Of a stretch of DNA of 64,000 nt, positions 27,489-36,435 are shown piece after piece. A program made the position numbers and the translations under genes. The DNA is from CAWGHZ01 sp963775315 (lineage in GTDB: Bacteria; Pseudomonadota; Alphaproteobacteria; MPNO01; DASWLB01), in assembly GCA_963775315.1 (NCBI GenBank), contig CAVZIN010000007.1, positions 1,302,001 through 1,366,000 on the forward strand, in the 5' to 3' direction. The notes below the pieces were generated by a model. It had not been told where the DNA came from and did no database searches. It saw only the letters and a program-made list of their open reading frames with translations. Each line of letters begins with the position of its first letter. Positions within the stretch are counted from its first letter, which is position 1.

Positions 27489-28472
27489 ATGACGAACCGC
27501 ACAATCCGACATCGAACAGTGTTCGCCGCTGCCGCCGTAGCGCTTGGCGCTTTTGCCGCCGCCCCAGCCTGGGCTGCGGACACGTCGCTTCGCGTCGGCA
27601 TCTCGTCGCAGACGGCGTTCACCTTCGCGCCGCTCAAGGTGGGCATCGAGCAAGGCATCTTCAAAAAGCACGGGCTCGACGTAAAGGAGTATGCCTTCGC
27701 CGGCGGCGGCAAGGAGCAGCAGGCGCTGGTCGCCGATTCCATCGACATGGCGCTGGGCTCGGGCCCCGAAATGGCCTCGATCGCCAAGGGCGCACCCCAG
27801 ATGGCGGTCGCCGCCATGGCGGATGCGCCCCGGCTCCTCAGCCTCATGGTCCGGCCCGACGTGCCGGTTCATTCGGTGAAGGATCTCAAGGGGCACACCA
27901 TCGCGGTCTCGACCATGGGCTCGCTCACCGCGTGGCTGGTGCGCCAGCTGTCGCGCAAAGAAGGCTGGGGGCCGACTGGCATCAAGCCGGTGGCGCTTGG
28001 CTCGACGACCTCCGAAGCCGCGGCGATGCGGACCAAGAAGGTCGACGGCATGGTCGCCGGCATCAATATGGTTTACGACTTCGAGCAGAAGGGTTATGCG
28101 CGCGGCATTGTGAATTTTGGCGACATCGTGCCCCACTTCCACATCCATGTGATCTATGCGACCAACAAGATCCTCAAGTCGGATCCGAAGGCGGTGACGA
28201 ATTTTCTCGCCGGCTGGTTCGATACGATCAAGTGGATGAACGCCCATAAGGCGGAGAGCGTGAAGCTGGTCGCGCCGATCATTGGCAGCGACGAGAAGGT
28301 CACCGCCTGGACCTACGACCAACTTATGCCGATCATGCGCACGAACGGACATTTCGATCAGCAGGCCCTGGCCACCCTCGCCCAGTCCTGGGTGGACCTT
28401 CACGTGTTGAAGAAGAAGCCTGACATGTCGAAGCTCTACACCGAGAAATACCTGCCGGGCGCGGCAATGTAG
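27489..28472 (+). CDS. NMT1/SsuA-type ABC transporter substrate-binding protein
   Basis: 327 residues. Signal peptide (TVFAAAAVALGAFAAAPAWA, cleavage after AWA), then the NMT1-like fold: FAPLKVGIEQGIFKKHGLDV, the Gly-rich AGGGKEQQALVADSIDMALG, and VKDLKGHTIAVSTMGSLTAW. Relatives bind sulfonates, nitrate, pyrimidine precursors or riboflavin, and those beside hydantoinases probably bind small N-heterocycles. GGGAG lies nine bases before ATG 27489. A strong hairpin follows the stop codon, which would favour higher levels of this periplasmic protein than of the membrane components encoded after it. Confidence 0.88.
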   Translation: MTNRTIRHRTVFAAAAVALGAFAAAPAWAADTSLRVGISSQTAFTFAPLKVGIEQGIFKKHGLDVKEYAFAGGGKEQQALVADSIDMALGSGPEMASIAKGAPQMAVAAMADAPRLLSLMVRPDVPVHSVKDLKGHTIAVSTMGSLTAWLVRQLSRKEGWGPTGIKPVALGSTTSEAAAMRTKKVDGMVAGINMVYDFEQKGYARGIVNFGDIVPHFHIHVIYATNKILKSDPKAVTNFLAGWFDTIKWMNAHKAESVKLVAPIIGSDEKVTAWTYDQLMPIMRTNGHFDQQALATLAQSWVDLHVLKKKPDMSKLYTEKYLPGAAM

Positions 28473-28479
28473 CCGGCGT

Positions 28480-28504
28480 GCGGGGGGCGCAAGTCGCCCC
28501 CCGC
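28480..28504 (+). terminator. Strong intra-operon hairpin after the substrate-binding protein gene
   Basis: GCGGGGGGCG and CGCCCCCCGC pair perfectly over ten bases around a five-base loop (CAAGT). No T-run follows, and the ATPase gene begins 46 bases later on the same strand. This looks like an mRNA-stabilising or partially terminating stem, as often found after binding-protein genes, rather than a full terminator. Confidence 0.6.
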
Positions 28505-28550
28505 CCTCGCCCCAAGAACGCACCAAAATGGACCGAACGGGAGACGCAAG

Positions 28551-29390
28551 TTGGACGCGCAAGAGATTGCGATCAGGATCGAGGATGTATCACACGCCTT
28601 CGGGCTGGAGGAGGATCAGCGGCGCGTCGTCGCCCTCGAGCATGCCACGCTCGACGTCACCAAGGGCGAGCTACTGAGCCTGATCGGTCCGTCGGGCTGC
28701 GGCAAGTCGACCCTGCTCAACATCGTCGGCGGGCTGCTGACCGCCTCGTCCGGCAAGGTCCAGGTCTACGGCCAGGAAGTGAAGGGACCGCTGCCCCAGA
28801 CCGTTGCGTTCATCTTCCAGGAGAACGCGCTGTTCCCTTGGCGCAGCATCAAGGAGAACGTGAAGCTCGCCATGTCCTTCCAGGGCGTGCCGGTGCGCGA
28901 GCGCGAGGACCGCGCGCGCGAGGCGCTGGATTCGGTGGGGCTACTCGAGTTCTCCGACCATTTCCCCAGCCAGCTCTCGGGCGGCATGAAGCAGCGCGCC
29001 CAGCTCGCCCGCGCCCTCAGCCTGCAGACCGACGTGCTGCTGATGGACGAGCCGTTCGGCGCCCTGGACGAGCAGACCCGCATGGTGCTGGGCGAGGACC
29101 TCTCCGTCCTCCTCGCGCGCACCGGCAAGACCATCGTGTTCGTCACCCACTCGCTGTCAGAGGCGGTGTTCCTCGCCGACCGGGTCGCGGTGTTCACCGC
29201 CCGCCCCGGCCGCATCAAGGAGGTCATGCACGTCGAGGAGGCGCACCCGCGCAGCCCGTCCTTCATGACGTCCGACAAGCTCGGCCACATGCGCAACAAG
29301 CTCTACGAGCTGCTGCACGACGAGATCCGCAAGACCATGATCGGGTCCGACCGCGCCGAAGGCAGCCGCGCCATGGCCGGAGGGAGGTGA
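28551..29390 (+). CDS. ABC transporter ATP-binding protein (SsuB/TauB type)
   Basis: 279 residues. Walker A GPSGCGKST, Q-loop FIFQENALFPW, signature LSGGMKQRAQLARAL, Walker B VLLMDEPFGALD and switch His in FVTHSLSEAVFLADR. It powers import of the compound captured by the NMT1-type binding protein. The start is TTG at 28551 with GGGAG seven bases upstream; no ATG or GTG fits the conserved N-terminus better. The C-terminal 40 residues after the ATPase fold (KLGHMRNKLYELLHDEIRK) are usual for this subfamily. Confidence 0.92.
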   Translation: MDAQEIAIRIEDVSHAFGLEEDQRRVVALEHATLDVTKGELLSLIGPSGCGKSTLLNIVGGLLTASSGKVQVYGQEVKGPLPQTVAFIFQENALFPWRSIKENVKLAMSFQGVPVREREDRAREALDSVGLLEFSDHFPSQLSGGMKQRAQLARALSLQTDVLLMDEPFGALDEQTRMVLGEDLSVLLARTGKTIVFVTHSLSEAVFLADRVAVFTARPGRIKEVMHVEEAHPRSPSFMTSDKLGHMRNKLYELLHDEIRKTMIGSDRAEGSRAMAGGR

Positions 29391-29395
29391 CGGCC

Positions 29396-30151
29396 GTGAA
29401 GTTCACCCCGAAGCTCGCCCAGCGCCTGGTCCAGCTCGGCTTCCTGGTGGCCCTGCTCGGCGGCTGGTACCTCCTTACCGCGAACGGCGACGTCAACCCG
29501 CTGATCCTGCCGGATGTGCCGTCGGTCTGGGACAATTTCGTCGACCTGGTGGCGTCGGGCAAGTTCTGGTCGCCCCTCAAGACCACGCTCTACGAGTACG
29601 TTGTCGCCGTCAGCATCGCTGCGCCGCTCGGCATGATGGTCGGCTATCTGGTCAGCCGGTCGCGCTATTCGGTGCGCGTCTTTGACCCGCTGTTCGCCGG
29701 AATGTACTCGATCCCCGCCATCGTGCTGCTGCCGGTCTACGTGCTCTATTTCGGCCTCGGCGTCGGCTCGAAGATGGCCATCGGCGCGACCATCGGCTTC
29801 TTCCCGGTCGTGCTGAACACCATCGCCGGCTTCTCGACCGTCGACCCGCTCTACATTCGTGCCGCACACTCGATGGGTGCCAAGGGCGCGCAGATGTTCT
29901 GGTCGGTGATGGTGCCAGCGGCCTTCCCCGTTGTGCTGACGGGGCTCCGCATCTGCCTGATCCTCGCATTCCTGTCGATCCTCGGCACCGAAACGATCGC
30001 TTCGTTGTCGGGCCTCGGCCATGAAATCGTCTCGCTCGCCGAGCTCCTCGATACGGCCCAGATGTTCGCCTACATCGTGTTCGCGGTCGGCGTGGCGGTG
30101 ACGCTCAACCTCGTCGTGTCGGCGGCCGAGCGCCGCTGGAGGCGCACCTGA
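29396..30151 (+). CDS. ABC transporter permease (first of two)
   Basis: 251 residues, six membrane helices, BPD_transp_1 family of SsuC/TauC type. The EAA loop is AAHSMGAKGAQMFWSVMVPAAFP. GTG 29396 (VKFTPKL) is preferred because AGGGAGG lies eight bases upstream; GTG 29387 would overlap the ATPase gene but has its ribosome site directly abutting. It would form the channel as a heterodimer with the next permease. Confidence 0.88.
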   Translation: MKFTPKLAQRLVQLGFLVALLGGWYLLTANGDVNPLILPDVPSVWDNFVDLVASGKFWSPLKTTLYEYVVAVSIAAPLGMMVGYLVSRSRYSVRVFDPLFAGMYSIPAIVLLPVYVLYFGLGVGSKMAIGATIGFFPVVLNTIAGFSTVDPLYIRAAHSMGAKGAQMFWSVMVPAAFPVVLTGLRICLILAFLSILGTETIASLSGLGHEIVSLAELLDTAQMFAYIVFAVGVAVTLNLVVSAAERRWRRT

Positions 30152-30152
30152 C

Positions 30153-30986
30153 ATGTCGACCGTAGCTCCCGGCCGCGCCGGGTCGACCCCCTTCTTCTTC
30201 GACGCCCTCGAGCGCGCGGTGGGCACCACCCTCGCGCGCCGCTTCTCGCGGCCCAGCTTCGTCCGGCTGATCATCGTCATCCTGCTGTTCGCGGCCTGGG
30301 AGGTGGGCGTCCGCCTCTTCGGCGACCCGCTGTTCCTGTCGCCGCCGTCCGAGGTCATCGGCGGGCTGGTCGAACTCGCCCAGGATGGGGCGGTGGTCAA
30401 CGCGGTGCTCGGCACGCTGGCGGAGATCTTCGTCGCGTTCGGTCTCGCGGTCGTGGTCGGGATCGCGCTCGGGCTTGCCGTCGGGCTGCAGGGCTTCACC
30501 CGGCGCGCCGTCTTCCCGATCATCCTGCTGCTCTACGCGACGCCGCAGGTCGTGTTCCTGCCGCTCGTGATCCTCTATTTCGGCATCGGCTCGGCGTCGA
30601 AGATCGCGTTCGGCTTCTCGCACGGCGTGTTCCCGATCATCGTCACGGTGGTCGCAGGCGTCCAGAACATCAACCCGGTGCTGCTGACGGCTGCCCGCTC
30701 GATGGGCGCCTCGCGCCGCCAGGTGCTGCGCTCGGTGGTGTTCCCGCACATGGTGCCGAGCCTGTTCACCGGCATGCGGCTCGGCATGACCGGCGTACTG
30801 CTGGGCGTGCTGCTCGCGGAGCTCTACGTTTCAGCCGGCGGCATCGGCTACTACACAAGGCTGTTCACCGACACCTTCGTGCCGTCGAAGGTGTTCGCGC
30901 TGATCGGCGTGCTGTCGCTGTTCGCCGTCTGCCTGAACGAGGCGGCGCGCAAGGCGGAGCAGCATTTCCAGAAATGGCGCAGCTAG
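30153..30986 (+). CDS. ABC transporter permease (second of two)
   Basis: 277 residues, six membrane helices after a 35-residue cytoplasmic N-terminus. The EAA loop is AARSMGASRRQVLRSVVFPHM and shows the family C-terminal pattern LLAELYVSAGGIGYYTRLF. The gene starts two bases after the stop of the first permease. Two unlike permeases with one ATPase and one NMT1-type binding protein make a complete importer. Confidence 0.9.
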   Translation: MSTVAPGRAGSTPFFFDALERAVGTTLARRFSRPSFVRLIIVILLFAAWEVGVRLFGDPLFLSPPSEVIGGLVELAQDGAVVNAVLGTLAEIFVAFGLAVVVGIALGLAVGLQGFTRRAVFPIILLLYATPQVVFLPLVILYFGIGSASKIAFGFSHGVFPIIVTVVAGVQNINPVLLTAARSMGASRRQVLRSVVFPHMVPSLFTGMRLGMTGVLLGVLLAELYVSAGGIGYYTRLFTDTFVPSKVFALIGVLSLFAVCLNEAARKAEQHFQKWRS

Positions 30987-31011
30987 AAACCATTGAATCG
31001 AGTGTGGTTAT

Positions 31012-31066
31012 GGATTTGAAGTTCGCTTCGGTGCCCGAAATAAGCAATGCTGCGAAGGTCAAATCC
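31012..31066. repeat. Inverted-repeat region between permease and M24 genes
   Basis: GGATTTGA (31012-31019) and TCAAATCC (31059-31066) form an eight-base inverted repeat around 39 bases. Inside it lie two small hairpins: GAAG-TTCG-CTTC, and TTCGG-TGC-CCGAA. The 102-base gap is the largest within this operon, so it may hold a processing site, attenuator or secondary promoter. No clear -35/-10 pair was seen. Confidence 0.4.
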
Positions 31067-31088
31067 ACCGTACCCGGGAGGGCGTGAC

Positions 31089-32195
31089 ATGGACCACGCG
31101 GATCGCATCGCCGACGTACGCAGGCTTCTCGCTTCCGAGGGCTGCGATACCCTGGTTGCGGCCTCGAGCGCGGCCCACTCCATCGGCCGGCCGGATCCCG
31201 TGTTCCATTTGACCGGCTACCGCCCGGTCGGGCCCAGCCTCGCCATCGTCGGCCAGACCACGACCACGCTGATCGCCGCGCCCGCCTGGGACGTCGAGCG
31301 CGCCGCCTCCCGCTCCCGCGCCGACACGCTGGTCGCGACCGACGATCCCGTCGCGTCCCTCGCCGAGGCTCTCCGCACGGTGCCGGACCGGCGCATCGCG
31401 ACCGTCGGGGTCGGCGGCCTGCCGCACGCGCTGGCCGGGCGCGTCGCCGCCGCGCTCGGCGGAGCGAGGGCAATCGACCCCGGATTCCACAAGGCGACCG
31501 CGCGCAAGACCGACCAGGAGATCGAGCACGCCCGCGAGGCCACGCGCATCGCCGAGAAGGGCTATGAGCACCTGCTGAAGATCGGCCATGGCGGCATGCG
31601 CGAATGCGACCTCGCGGTCGAGCTCCGCCTCTACATGGAATCGATCGGCGCCGACGACAATTTCCTGATGTTCAACGCCTCGCCGCATAACCGCGCGGTG
31701 CAGCCCTCCTCGGCCCGCAAGCTCCAGGCCGGCGACGTGATCCTCGCCGAGATCACCCCCAGCCACCAGGGCCAGTTCACCCAGATCTGCCGCACCGTCT
31801 CGGTCGGCCAGCCGTCGAACGCTCTCGCGGACAAGTACGCGCTGGTGGTCAGCGCGATGAAGGAGGGGATCGCTGCCGTCCGTCCCGGCGCGCAGATCGG
31901 CGAGGCGTGCGCCGCCATCGACCGGGTCCTGACCGCCGAGGGGTACGGCGAATACTGCAAGCCGCCGCACATCCGCCGGCGCGGCCACGGACTCGGCTTC
32001 GGCTCGATGATGCCGGGCGACGTCGCCACCGACAATCCGGTGACGCTCGAGGACAACATGTTCTTCGTCGTCCACCCCAACCAGTACATTCCCGAGACGG
32101 GCTACCTTCTATGCGGCGAGCCGGTGCGCGTGGTGCCGGGCGGGCACGAGGTGCTCAGCGCCCGCATGGCCGAGCTCGGCACCATCCCCGCCTGA
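31089..32195 (+). CDS. M24 (creatinase/aminopeptidase P fold) protein lacking metal ligands
   Basis: 368 residues. N-terminal creatinase-type domain (about 1-135) and C-terminal pita-bread domain (about 145-368). The His of the PHN segment (His200) and the His of RGHGLGF (His300) are kept. The five metal ligands are mostly changed: the two Asp positions read Glu221 (LAEI) and Gln232 (FTQI), and the Glu positions read His329 (VVHP) and Gly343 (LCGE). It is therefore probably not a metallopeptidase; creatinase itself is a metal-free M24 enzyme. GGGAGGG lies seven bases before ATG 31089, so the longer frame from 31047 was rejected. It probably processes an intermediate of the imported hydantoin-type compound. 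Confidence 0.8.
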   Translation: MDHADRIADVRRLLASEGCDTLVAASSAAHSIGRPDPVFHLTGYRPVGPSLAIVGQTTTTLIAAPAWDVERAASRSRADTLVATDDPVASLAEALRTVPDRRIATVGVGGLPHALAGRVAAALGGARAIDPGFHKATARKTDQEIEHAREATRIAEKGYEHLLKIGHGGMRECDLAVELRLYMESIGADDNFLMFNASPHNRAVQPSSARKLQAGDVILAEITPSHQGQFTQICRTVSVGQPSNALADKYALVVSAMKEGIAAVRPGAQIGEACAAIDRVLTAEGYGEYCKPPHIRRRGHGLGFGSMMPGDVATDNPVTLEDNMFFVVHPNQYIPETGYLLCGEPVRVVPGGHEVLSARMAELGTIPA

Positions 32196-32205
32196 GGAGC
32201 TTCGC

Positions 32206-33333
32206 ATGCAGACGATGCAGACGGCCCTCCTGGTCGGGCCCTACGACTGGGACGAGGCGCTGGTACCCAAGGCCGAGTTCGATCGCCGCATCAAGGCCGC
32301 GCTCGATGCGGCCGCCGCACGCGGGCTCGCCGGGCTGGTCGTCCATGGCTCCAGCGAGGATAACGGCGCCCTCGCTTGGCTGACCGGGTTCACGCCCAAG
32401 CTCGGCTCTGGCTTCGCCCTGCTCGCCCCCGGCAAGCCGATCCGCATCATCGTGCCGGGTGCCGCCGCGATGCTGGAGACGGCACGCCGCATGACCTGGG
32501 CCGAGGATCTGCACGCGCTGCGCGACCCGGCGAAGCAGATCGCCGACTGGCGGGACGAGATCGCAGGAGAAAGGGCGAACGGCGCCACGCTCGGCCTCGC
32601 CGGCACCCAGACGATGGCCGGGCAGCTTTACGGCCGCGTCACTTCGGGGCTCAAGGTGGCGGATGCCGACGCGCTCGTCGACACGCTGCGCCGCAGCAAG
32701 TCGCCAGTCGAGCAGAAGCTGATCCGAAAGGCCGCCGAAATCCTCGCGACGGCGACCGCAGCGCTCGCGAAGGCGCAGAGCGCCGGCAAGGGCGCGCGCT
32801 CCGCCGCCCTGGCGGCCAAAGAGGCGGCGTTCCACGCCGGCGCACAGGATGCGCGCTTCCTCGCCAGCCTGCACGACGGCGGGGCGCCCCTTCCGCTCGA
32901 CGGCACGACCGATCCGAAGTGCGAGCCTCTGCTCGCCCACCTCGCCGTGCGCTACGCCGGCTACTGGGCGGAAGGGTTCGTCACGCTCGGCAGACCGACG
33001 CCCGCGCGCGAGCGGGCCGAGGCGGCGCTCGCCGCCGCCCTCGACGCCGCGAAGCCGGGCGCGACAGGAGCCGAGATCGCGGCGGCCGCCGCCGCCGGCA
33101 ACCTCGCCCTCTATCGCCGCCATCCCTCTGCCGGCCCGGCCATCGGCTCGGGCATCGGGCTCGCCCTCGCCGAAGGTCCCGATTTCGCCGCCGAGCCCAG
33201 CGCGAGGATCGAGGAGAATGGCGCCTACTCGCTGCGAGTCGGCGCCGCCGGCGACGGTGCGGACAATGCCCTCGCCTCGGCGTTGATCCTGGTGACCGAA
33301 GGCAAGGCCGAGACCTTGTGGCCGGCCCGCTAG
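32206..33333 (+). CDS. Second M24-fold protein, highly degenerate
   Basis: 375 residues. The N-terminal creatinase-type domain is recognisable (LVVHGSSEDNGALAWLTGFTP). The C-terminal half follows the M24 plan but with active-site positions lost: VRYAGYWAEGFVTLG where D-x-G and a second Asp are expected, GSGIGLALAEGP in place of GHGIG, and no Glu ligands. GAGGAG lies six bases before ATG 32206, ten bases after the first M24 gene. A tandem of two diverged M24 proteins suggests a heterodimer in which the second is structural, or a non-hydrolase role. Function unknown. Confidence 0.75.
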   Translation: MQTMQTALLVGPYDWDEALVPKAEFDRRIKAALDAAAARGLAGLVVHGSSEDNGALAWLTGFTPKLGSGFALLAPGKPIRIIVPGAAAMLETARRMTWAEDLHALRDPAKQIADWRDEIAGERANGATLGLAGTQTMAGQLYGRVTSGLKVADADALVDTLRRSKSPVEQKLIRKAAEILATATAALAKAQSAGKGARSAALAAKEAAFHAGAQDARFLASLHDGGAPLPLDGTTDPKCEPLLAHLAVRYAGYWAEGFVTLGRPTPARERAEAALAAALDAAKPGATGAEIAAAAAAGNLALYRRHPSAGPAIGSGIGLALAEGPDFAAEPSARIEENGAYSLRVGAAGDGADNALASALILVTEGKAETLWPAR

Positions 33334-33390
33334 ACCCGCAAGCCCGGCTGGCTGCCTGAGGGGCACCGGCACACCCCGGACAGGATTTGC

Positions 33391-35292
33391 ATGGCCGAAC
33401 AAAGCGCGCCCAAGCCCGCCGCATCGTCGGGGCGCGGAGTCCGCGTCGCCGGACTCGCATTCGGCGCGCTCGGCGTCGTCTACGGCGACATCGGCACCAG
33501 CCCGCTTTATGCCATGCGCGAGACCTTCGCCGGGCCGCACCCGCTGCCGATCGACCGGCCGCACGTGCTGGGCGTGCTGTCGCTGGTGTTCTGGACCCTG
33601 ATCCTCGTCGTCTCGATCAAATACCTCACCGTCATCATGCGCGCCGACAACGATGGCGAAGGCGGTAGCCTTGCGCTGCTGGCGCTCGCGGAACGGGCGG
33701 TCGCCGGGCGCAAGCGGCTGGTCGCCTGTCTTAGCGTCGTCGGCATCGTCGCTGCCGCCTTGTTCTATGGCGACAGTATGATCACTCCGGCGATATCGGT
33801 ACTCAGCGCGGTCGAGGGGCTCAAGGTCGCATCGCCCGAGCTCGGACTCTTCGTCGTGCCGCTCACAGTCATGATCGTGATCGGGCTGTTCCTGCTGCAG
33901 CGCCACGGCACCGGCGCCATCGGCTTTCTGTTCGGGCCGATCATGCTCCTGTGGTTCTTCAGCCTCGCCATTCTCGGCGTGCGTGCCATCGCCTCGGCGC
34001 CCGATGTCCTCTACGCGCTCAGCCCGCACTACGCGGCCCAATTCCTTATTAATGGCGGCGGACTCGGCTTCCTGGCCCTCGGCTCGATATTCCTCGTCGC
34101 GACCGGTTCGGAAGCCCTCTATGCCGACATGGGGCATTTCGGCAAGACGCCGATCCGCATCGCCTGGTACGGGCTGGTCCTGCCATCACTGGTGCTCAAC
34201 TATTTCGGCCAGGGCGCGCTGCTGCTCGCCCGGCCGAACGCGATCGACGACCCGTTCATCCGGATCGCCCCGGATTGGGCATACATCCCGCTGGTGCTGC
34301 TCGCGACGCTCGCTACCATCATCGCCTCGCAAGCGGTGATCTCGGGTGCCTTCTCGATGACCCAGCAGGCGATGCAGCTCGGCTACGTTCCACGCGTCCG
34401 CATGCTACACACCTCGGCTGAGACGCGCGGCCAGATCTACATACCGTTCGTGAACTGGACCCTGCTGCTGTTCGTGGTCGCGCTGGTCGTCGGGTTCGGC
34501 AGCTCCACCAACCTCGCCTCAGCCTATGGGCTCGCGGTTTCCGGCACGATGGTGCTGTCGACCTTACAGGTCGCTGTCGTCATGTTCCTGAGCTGGCGCT
34601 GGGGCTGGCGTGGCGCCGCGTTGATCGCCCTGTTCGCAATCGTCGATCTCGCCTTCTTTTCGGCGAACGGAACCAAGATCCCGCACGGCGGTTGGTTCCC
34701 GCTGGTCGTCGCGCTTATCGTCTACGTACTCCTGACCACCTGGAAACAGGGGCGCGCCGTCCTGCGCGCGCGGCAGAGGCGCTCGCTCACCATCGACGAG
34801 TTGATGGGCTCGCTCTCCAACAAGGTGGCGCGCGTGCCGGGCACCGCGATCTTCCTCACCGGACGGCCGGAGGAGGTGCCGGGTGCGCTGCTGCACAACC
34901 TCAAGCACAACAAGGTGCTGCACGAGCATGTTGTATTCCTGACCGTGACCGTGCTGGACATCCCGCATGTTCCGGCGTCGAAGCGGCTGGAAAGCCGCGA
35001 CGCTGGCCACGGCTTCCGCCACGTCGAGATTCACTACGGCTATCTCGACCCGCCCGACGTGCCCAAGGCGCTGTCGAGCGTCAGCGAGGACGAGCTGGGC
35101 TTCAAGTTCGACCCGCTCGACGTCTCGTTCTTCCTGACCCGCGAGACGCTGGTGCGCAGCCCCGAACCGCTGATGAAGCGCTGGCGCGCCAAGCTGTTCT
35201 TCTGGATGTCGCGCAATTCGCTCGGCACGCTCGACTTCTTCCAACTCCCCACGAACCGTGTGGTCGAGCTCGGCAGCCAGGTCGAGCTGTAG
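33391..35292 (+). CDS. kup: Potassium uptake permease Kup
   Basis: 633 residues with about 12 membrane helices. The family start motif is complete (LAFGALGVVYGDIGTSPLYAM), followed by LVVSIKYLTVIMRADNDGEGGSLALLAL and the conserved FGSIFLVATGSEALYADMGHFG-type segment. The C-terminal 170 residues are cytosolic. It imports K+ with protons. AGGA lies six bases before ATG 33391. It is read in the same direction as the hydantoin operon but is separated by 57 bases and unrelated in role. Its TAG abuts the stop of the convergent monooxygenase gene. Confidence 0.95.
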   Translation: MAEQSAPKPAASSGRGVRVAGLAFGALGVVYGDIGTSPLYAMRETFAGPHPLPIDRPHVLGVLSLVFWTLILVVSIKYLTVIMRADNDGEGGSLALLALAERAVAGRKRLVACLSVVGIVAAALFYGDSMITPAISVLSAVEGLKVASPELGLFVVPLTVMIVIGLFLLQRHGTGAIGFLFGPIMLLWFFSLAILGVRAIASAPDVLYALSPHYAAQFLINGGGLGFLALGSIFLVATGSEALYADMGHFGKTPIRIAWYGLVLPSLVLNYFGQGALLLARPNAIDDPFIRIAPDWAYIPLVLLATLATIIASQAVISGAFSMTQQAMQLGYVPRVRMLHTSAETRGQIYIPFVNWTLLLFVVALVVGFGSSTNLASAYGLAVSGTMVLSTLQVAVVMFLSWRWGWRGAALIALFAIVDLAFFSANGTKIPHGGWFPLVVALIVYVLLTTWKQGRAVLRARQRRSLTIDELMGSLSNKVARVPGTAIFLTGRPEEVPGALLHNLKHNKVLHEHVVFLTVTVLDIPHVPASKRLESRDAGHGFRHVEIHYGYLDPPDVPKALSSVSEDELGFKFDPLDVSFFLTRETLVRSPEPLMKRWRAKLFFWMSRNSLGTLDFFQLPTNRVVELGSQVEL

Positions 35293-36435
35293 CTAAACCT
35301 TCATCGCGTGATTGGGCGGCGTGCCGGGCTTGGCGAGCTTCGGCCAGCCCTTTGCATTCTCCTCCTGCACGCGGCGCCACTGATCCTCGATATCCTGGGT
35401 GAGACCTTGGAAGCGCGGCATCACGTAGCGGGCGAACAGCTCCAGCGACTTCCGTATCTTGTCTGTGCCGCACCATTCGTGGACGGTGAGCATGATGCCG
35501 CCAAACGACCCGAGCTCGGCCTGCTTCGCCTCGATCCAGGCGATGGCGTCGTCGGGCGTGCCGACCACCCAGTCGCGCCGGTCGAGGCACGAGAGCGGCG
35601 TGAATTCGTCGAACGGCTGGTCGGGATAGGATTCGTAGGCGCGCTTGAGACCGGTTTCCGAAAAGTACCGCGCCTCGCGAAGGATGCCCTTCTCGACGTC
35701 GGCCAGCGCCTCCTCCCGCGTCTCGGCGAGGTAGAAATTGTTGGCGATGCGCCAGCCGTCGCGCGAGGCGCGGGTGCCGTACTTGGCGCACAGCGATTCG
35801 TACTTCGCCCAATCGTCGGCGAGCTTGGTTCGCCGTCCCTTCCCCGCCGGCATCCAGAGGTCGAGCCCGAACCGCGCCGCCATGTCGAGCGTGGCTTCGC
35901 TGCCGGTGGCGGACGGCGTCGCGATCGGCAGGCGCGGCTTCTGGAACGACCGCAGCTGCAGCCGCATATCCTTGAACTTCCAGAAATTGCCGTCGTAGCT
36001 GAACGGCTCCGGCGATTCCATGAGCTTCACGATGATGTCGAGCGACTCGATCATCATCGGGTAGGCGTTCTCCTGCGCCACCTGGAAGAGCTGCTTGTCG
36101 GGCGGCAACGCGCTGGGACCGACGCCGAGGATCGCCCGCCCGCGCGTCAGATGGTCGAGGAAGCAGATGCGCTCGGCCACGTGGAACGGGTGGTGGAACG
36201 GCAGGTTCACCACCGAGGTGCCGAGCCGGATACGGTGCGCCTTGGCCGCCGCCATCGCGAGCGCCATCTCGGGGACCGGCATGGTCTCCCACCCGCCCGA
36301 ATGGTGCTCGCCGATGCAGAACTCGTCGAAGCCGAGCTCGTCGGCGAGGTGGATCAGCGCAATGTCGCGCTGGAAGGCCAGCGTCGGGTTCTCCGACGGG
36401 TGATGCAGCGGCATCATGAAGAACGAGAATTTCAT
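35293..36435 (-). CDS. LLM-class flavin-dependent monooxygenase
   Basis: 380 residues, bacterial luciferase-like TIM barrel: MKFSFFMMPLHHP, GFDEFCIGEHH, RIRLGTSVVNLPFHHP and RAILGVGPSALPPD. These enzymes use reduced FMN and oxygen to oxidise small organic substrates and need a separate flavin reductase, which is not in the window. AGGA lies eight bases before the ATG. It is the last gene after the TRAP transporter operon (90-base gap), so the transporter may supply its substrate. The stop codon sits directly against the kup stop, forming TAGCTA. Confidence 0.87.
   Translation of the reverse strand: MKFSFFMMPLHHPSENPTLAFQRDIALIHLADELGFDEFCIGEHHSGGWETMPVPEMALAMAAAKAHRIRLGTSVVNLPFHHPFHVAERICFLDHLTRGRAILGVGPSALPPDKQLFQVAQENAYPMMIESLDIIVKLMESPEPFSYDGNFWKFKDMRLQLRSFQKPRLPIATPSATGSEATLDMAARFGLDLWMPAGKGRRTKLADDWAKYESLCAKYGTRASRDGWRIANNFYLAETREEALADVEKGILREARYFSETGLKRAYESYPDQPFDEFTPLSCLDRRDWVVGTPDDAIAWIEAKQAELGSFGGIMLTVHEWCGTDKIRKSLELFARYVMPRFQGLTQDIEDQWRRVQEENAKGWPKLAKPGTPPNHAMKV

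Noticed and set aside
31089..33333. Ordinary Xaa-Pro metallopeptidases
   Set aside because: Four of five metal-ligand positions are replaced in the first protein and essentially all in the second.
32155..34137. 660-residue minus-strand open frame
   Set aside because: Antisense to the second M24 gene and kup; composition typical of reverse frames in GC-rich DNA.
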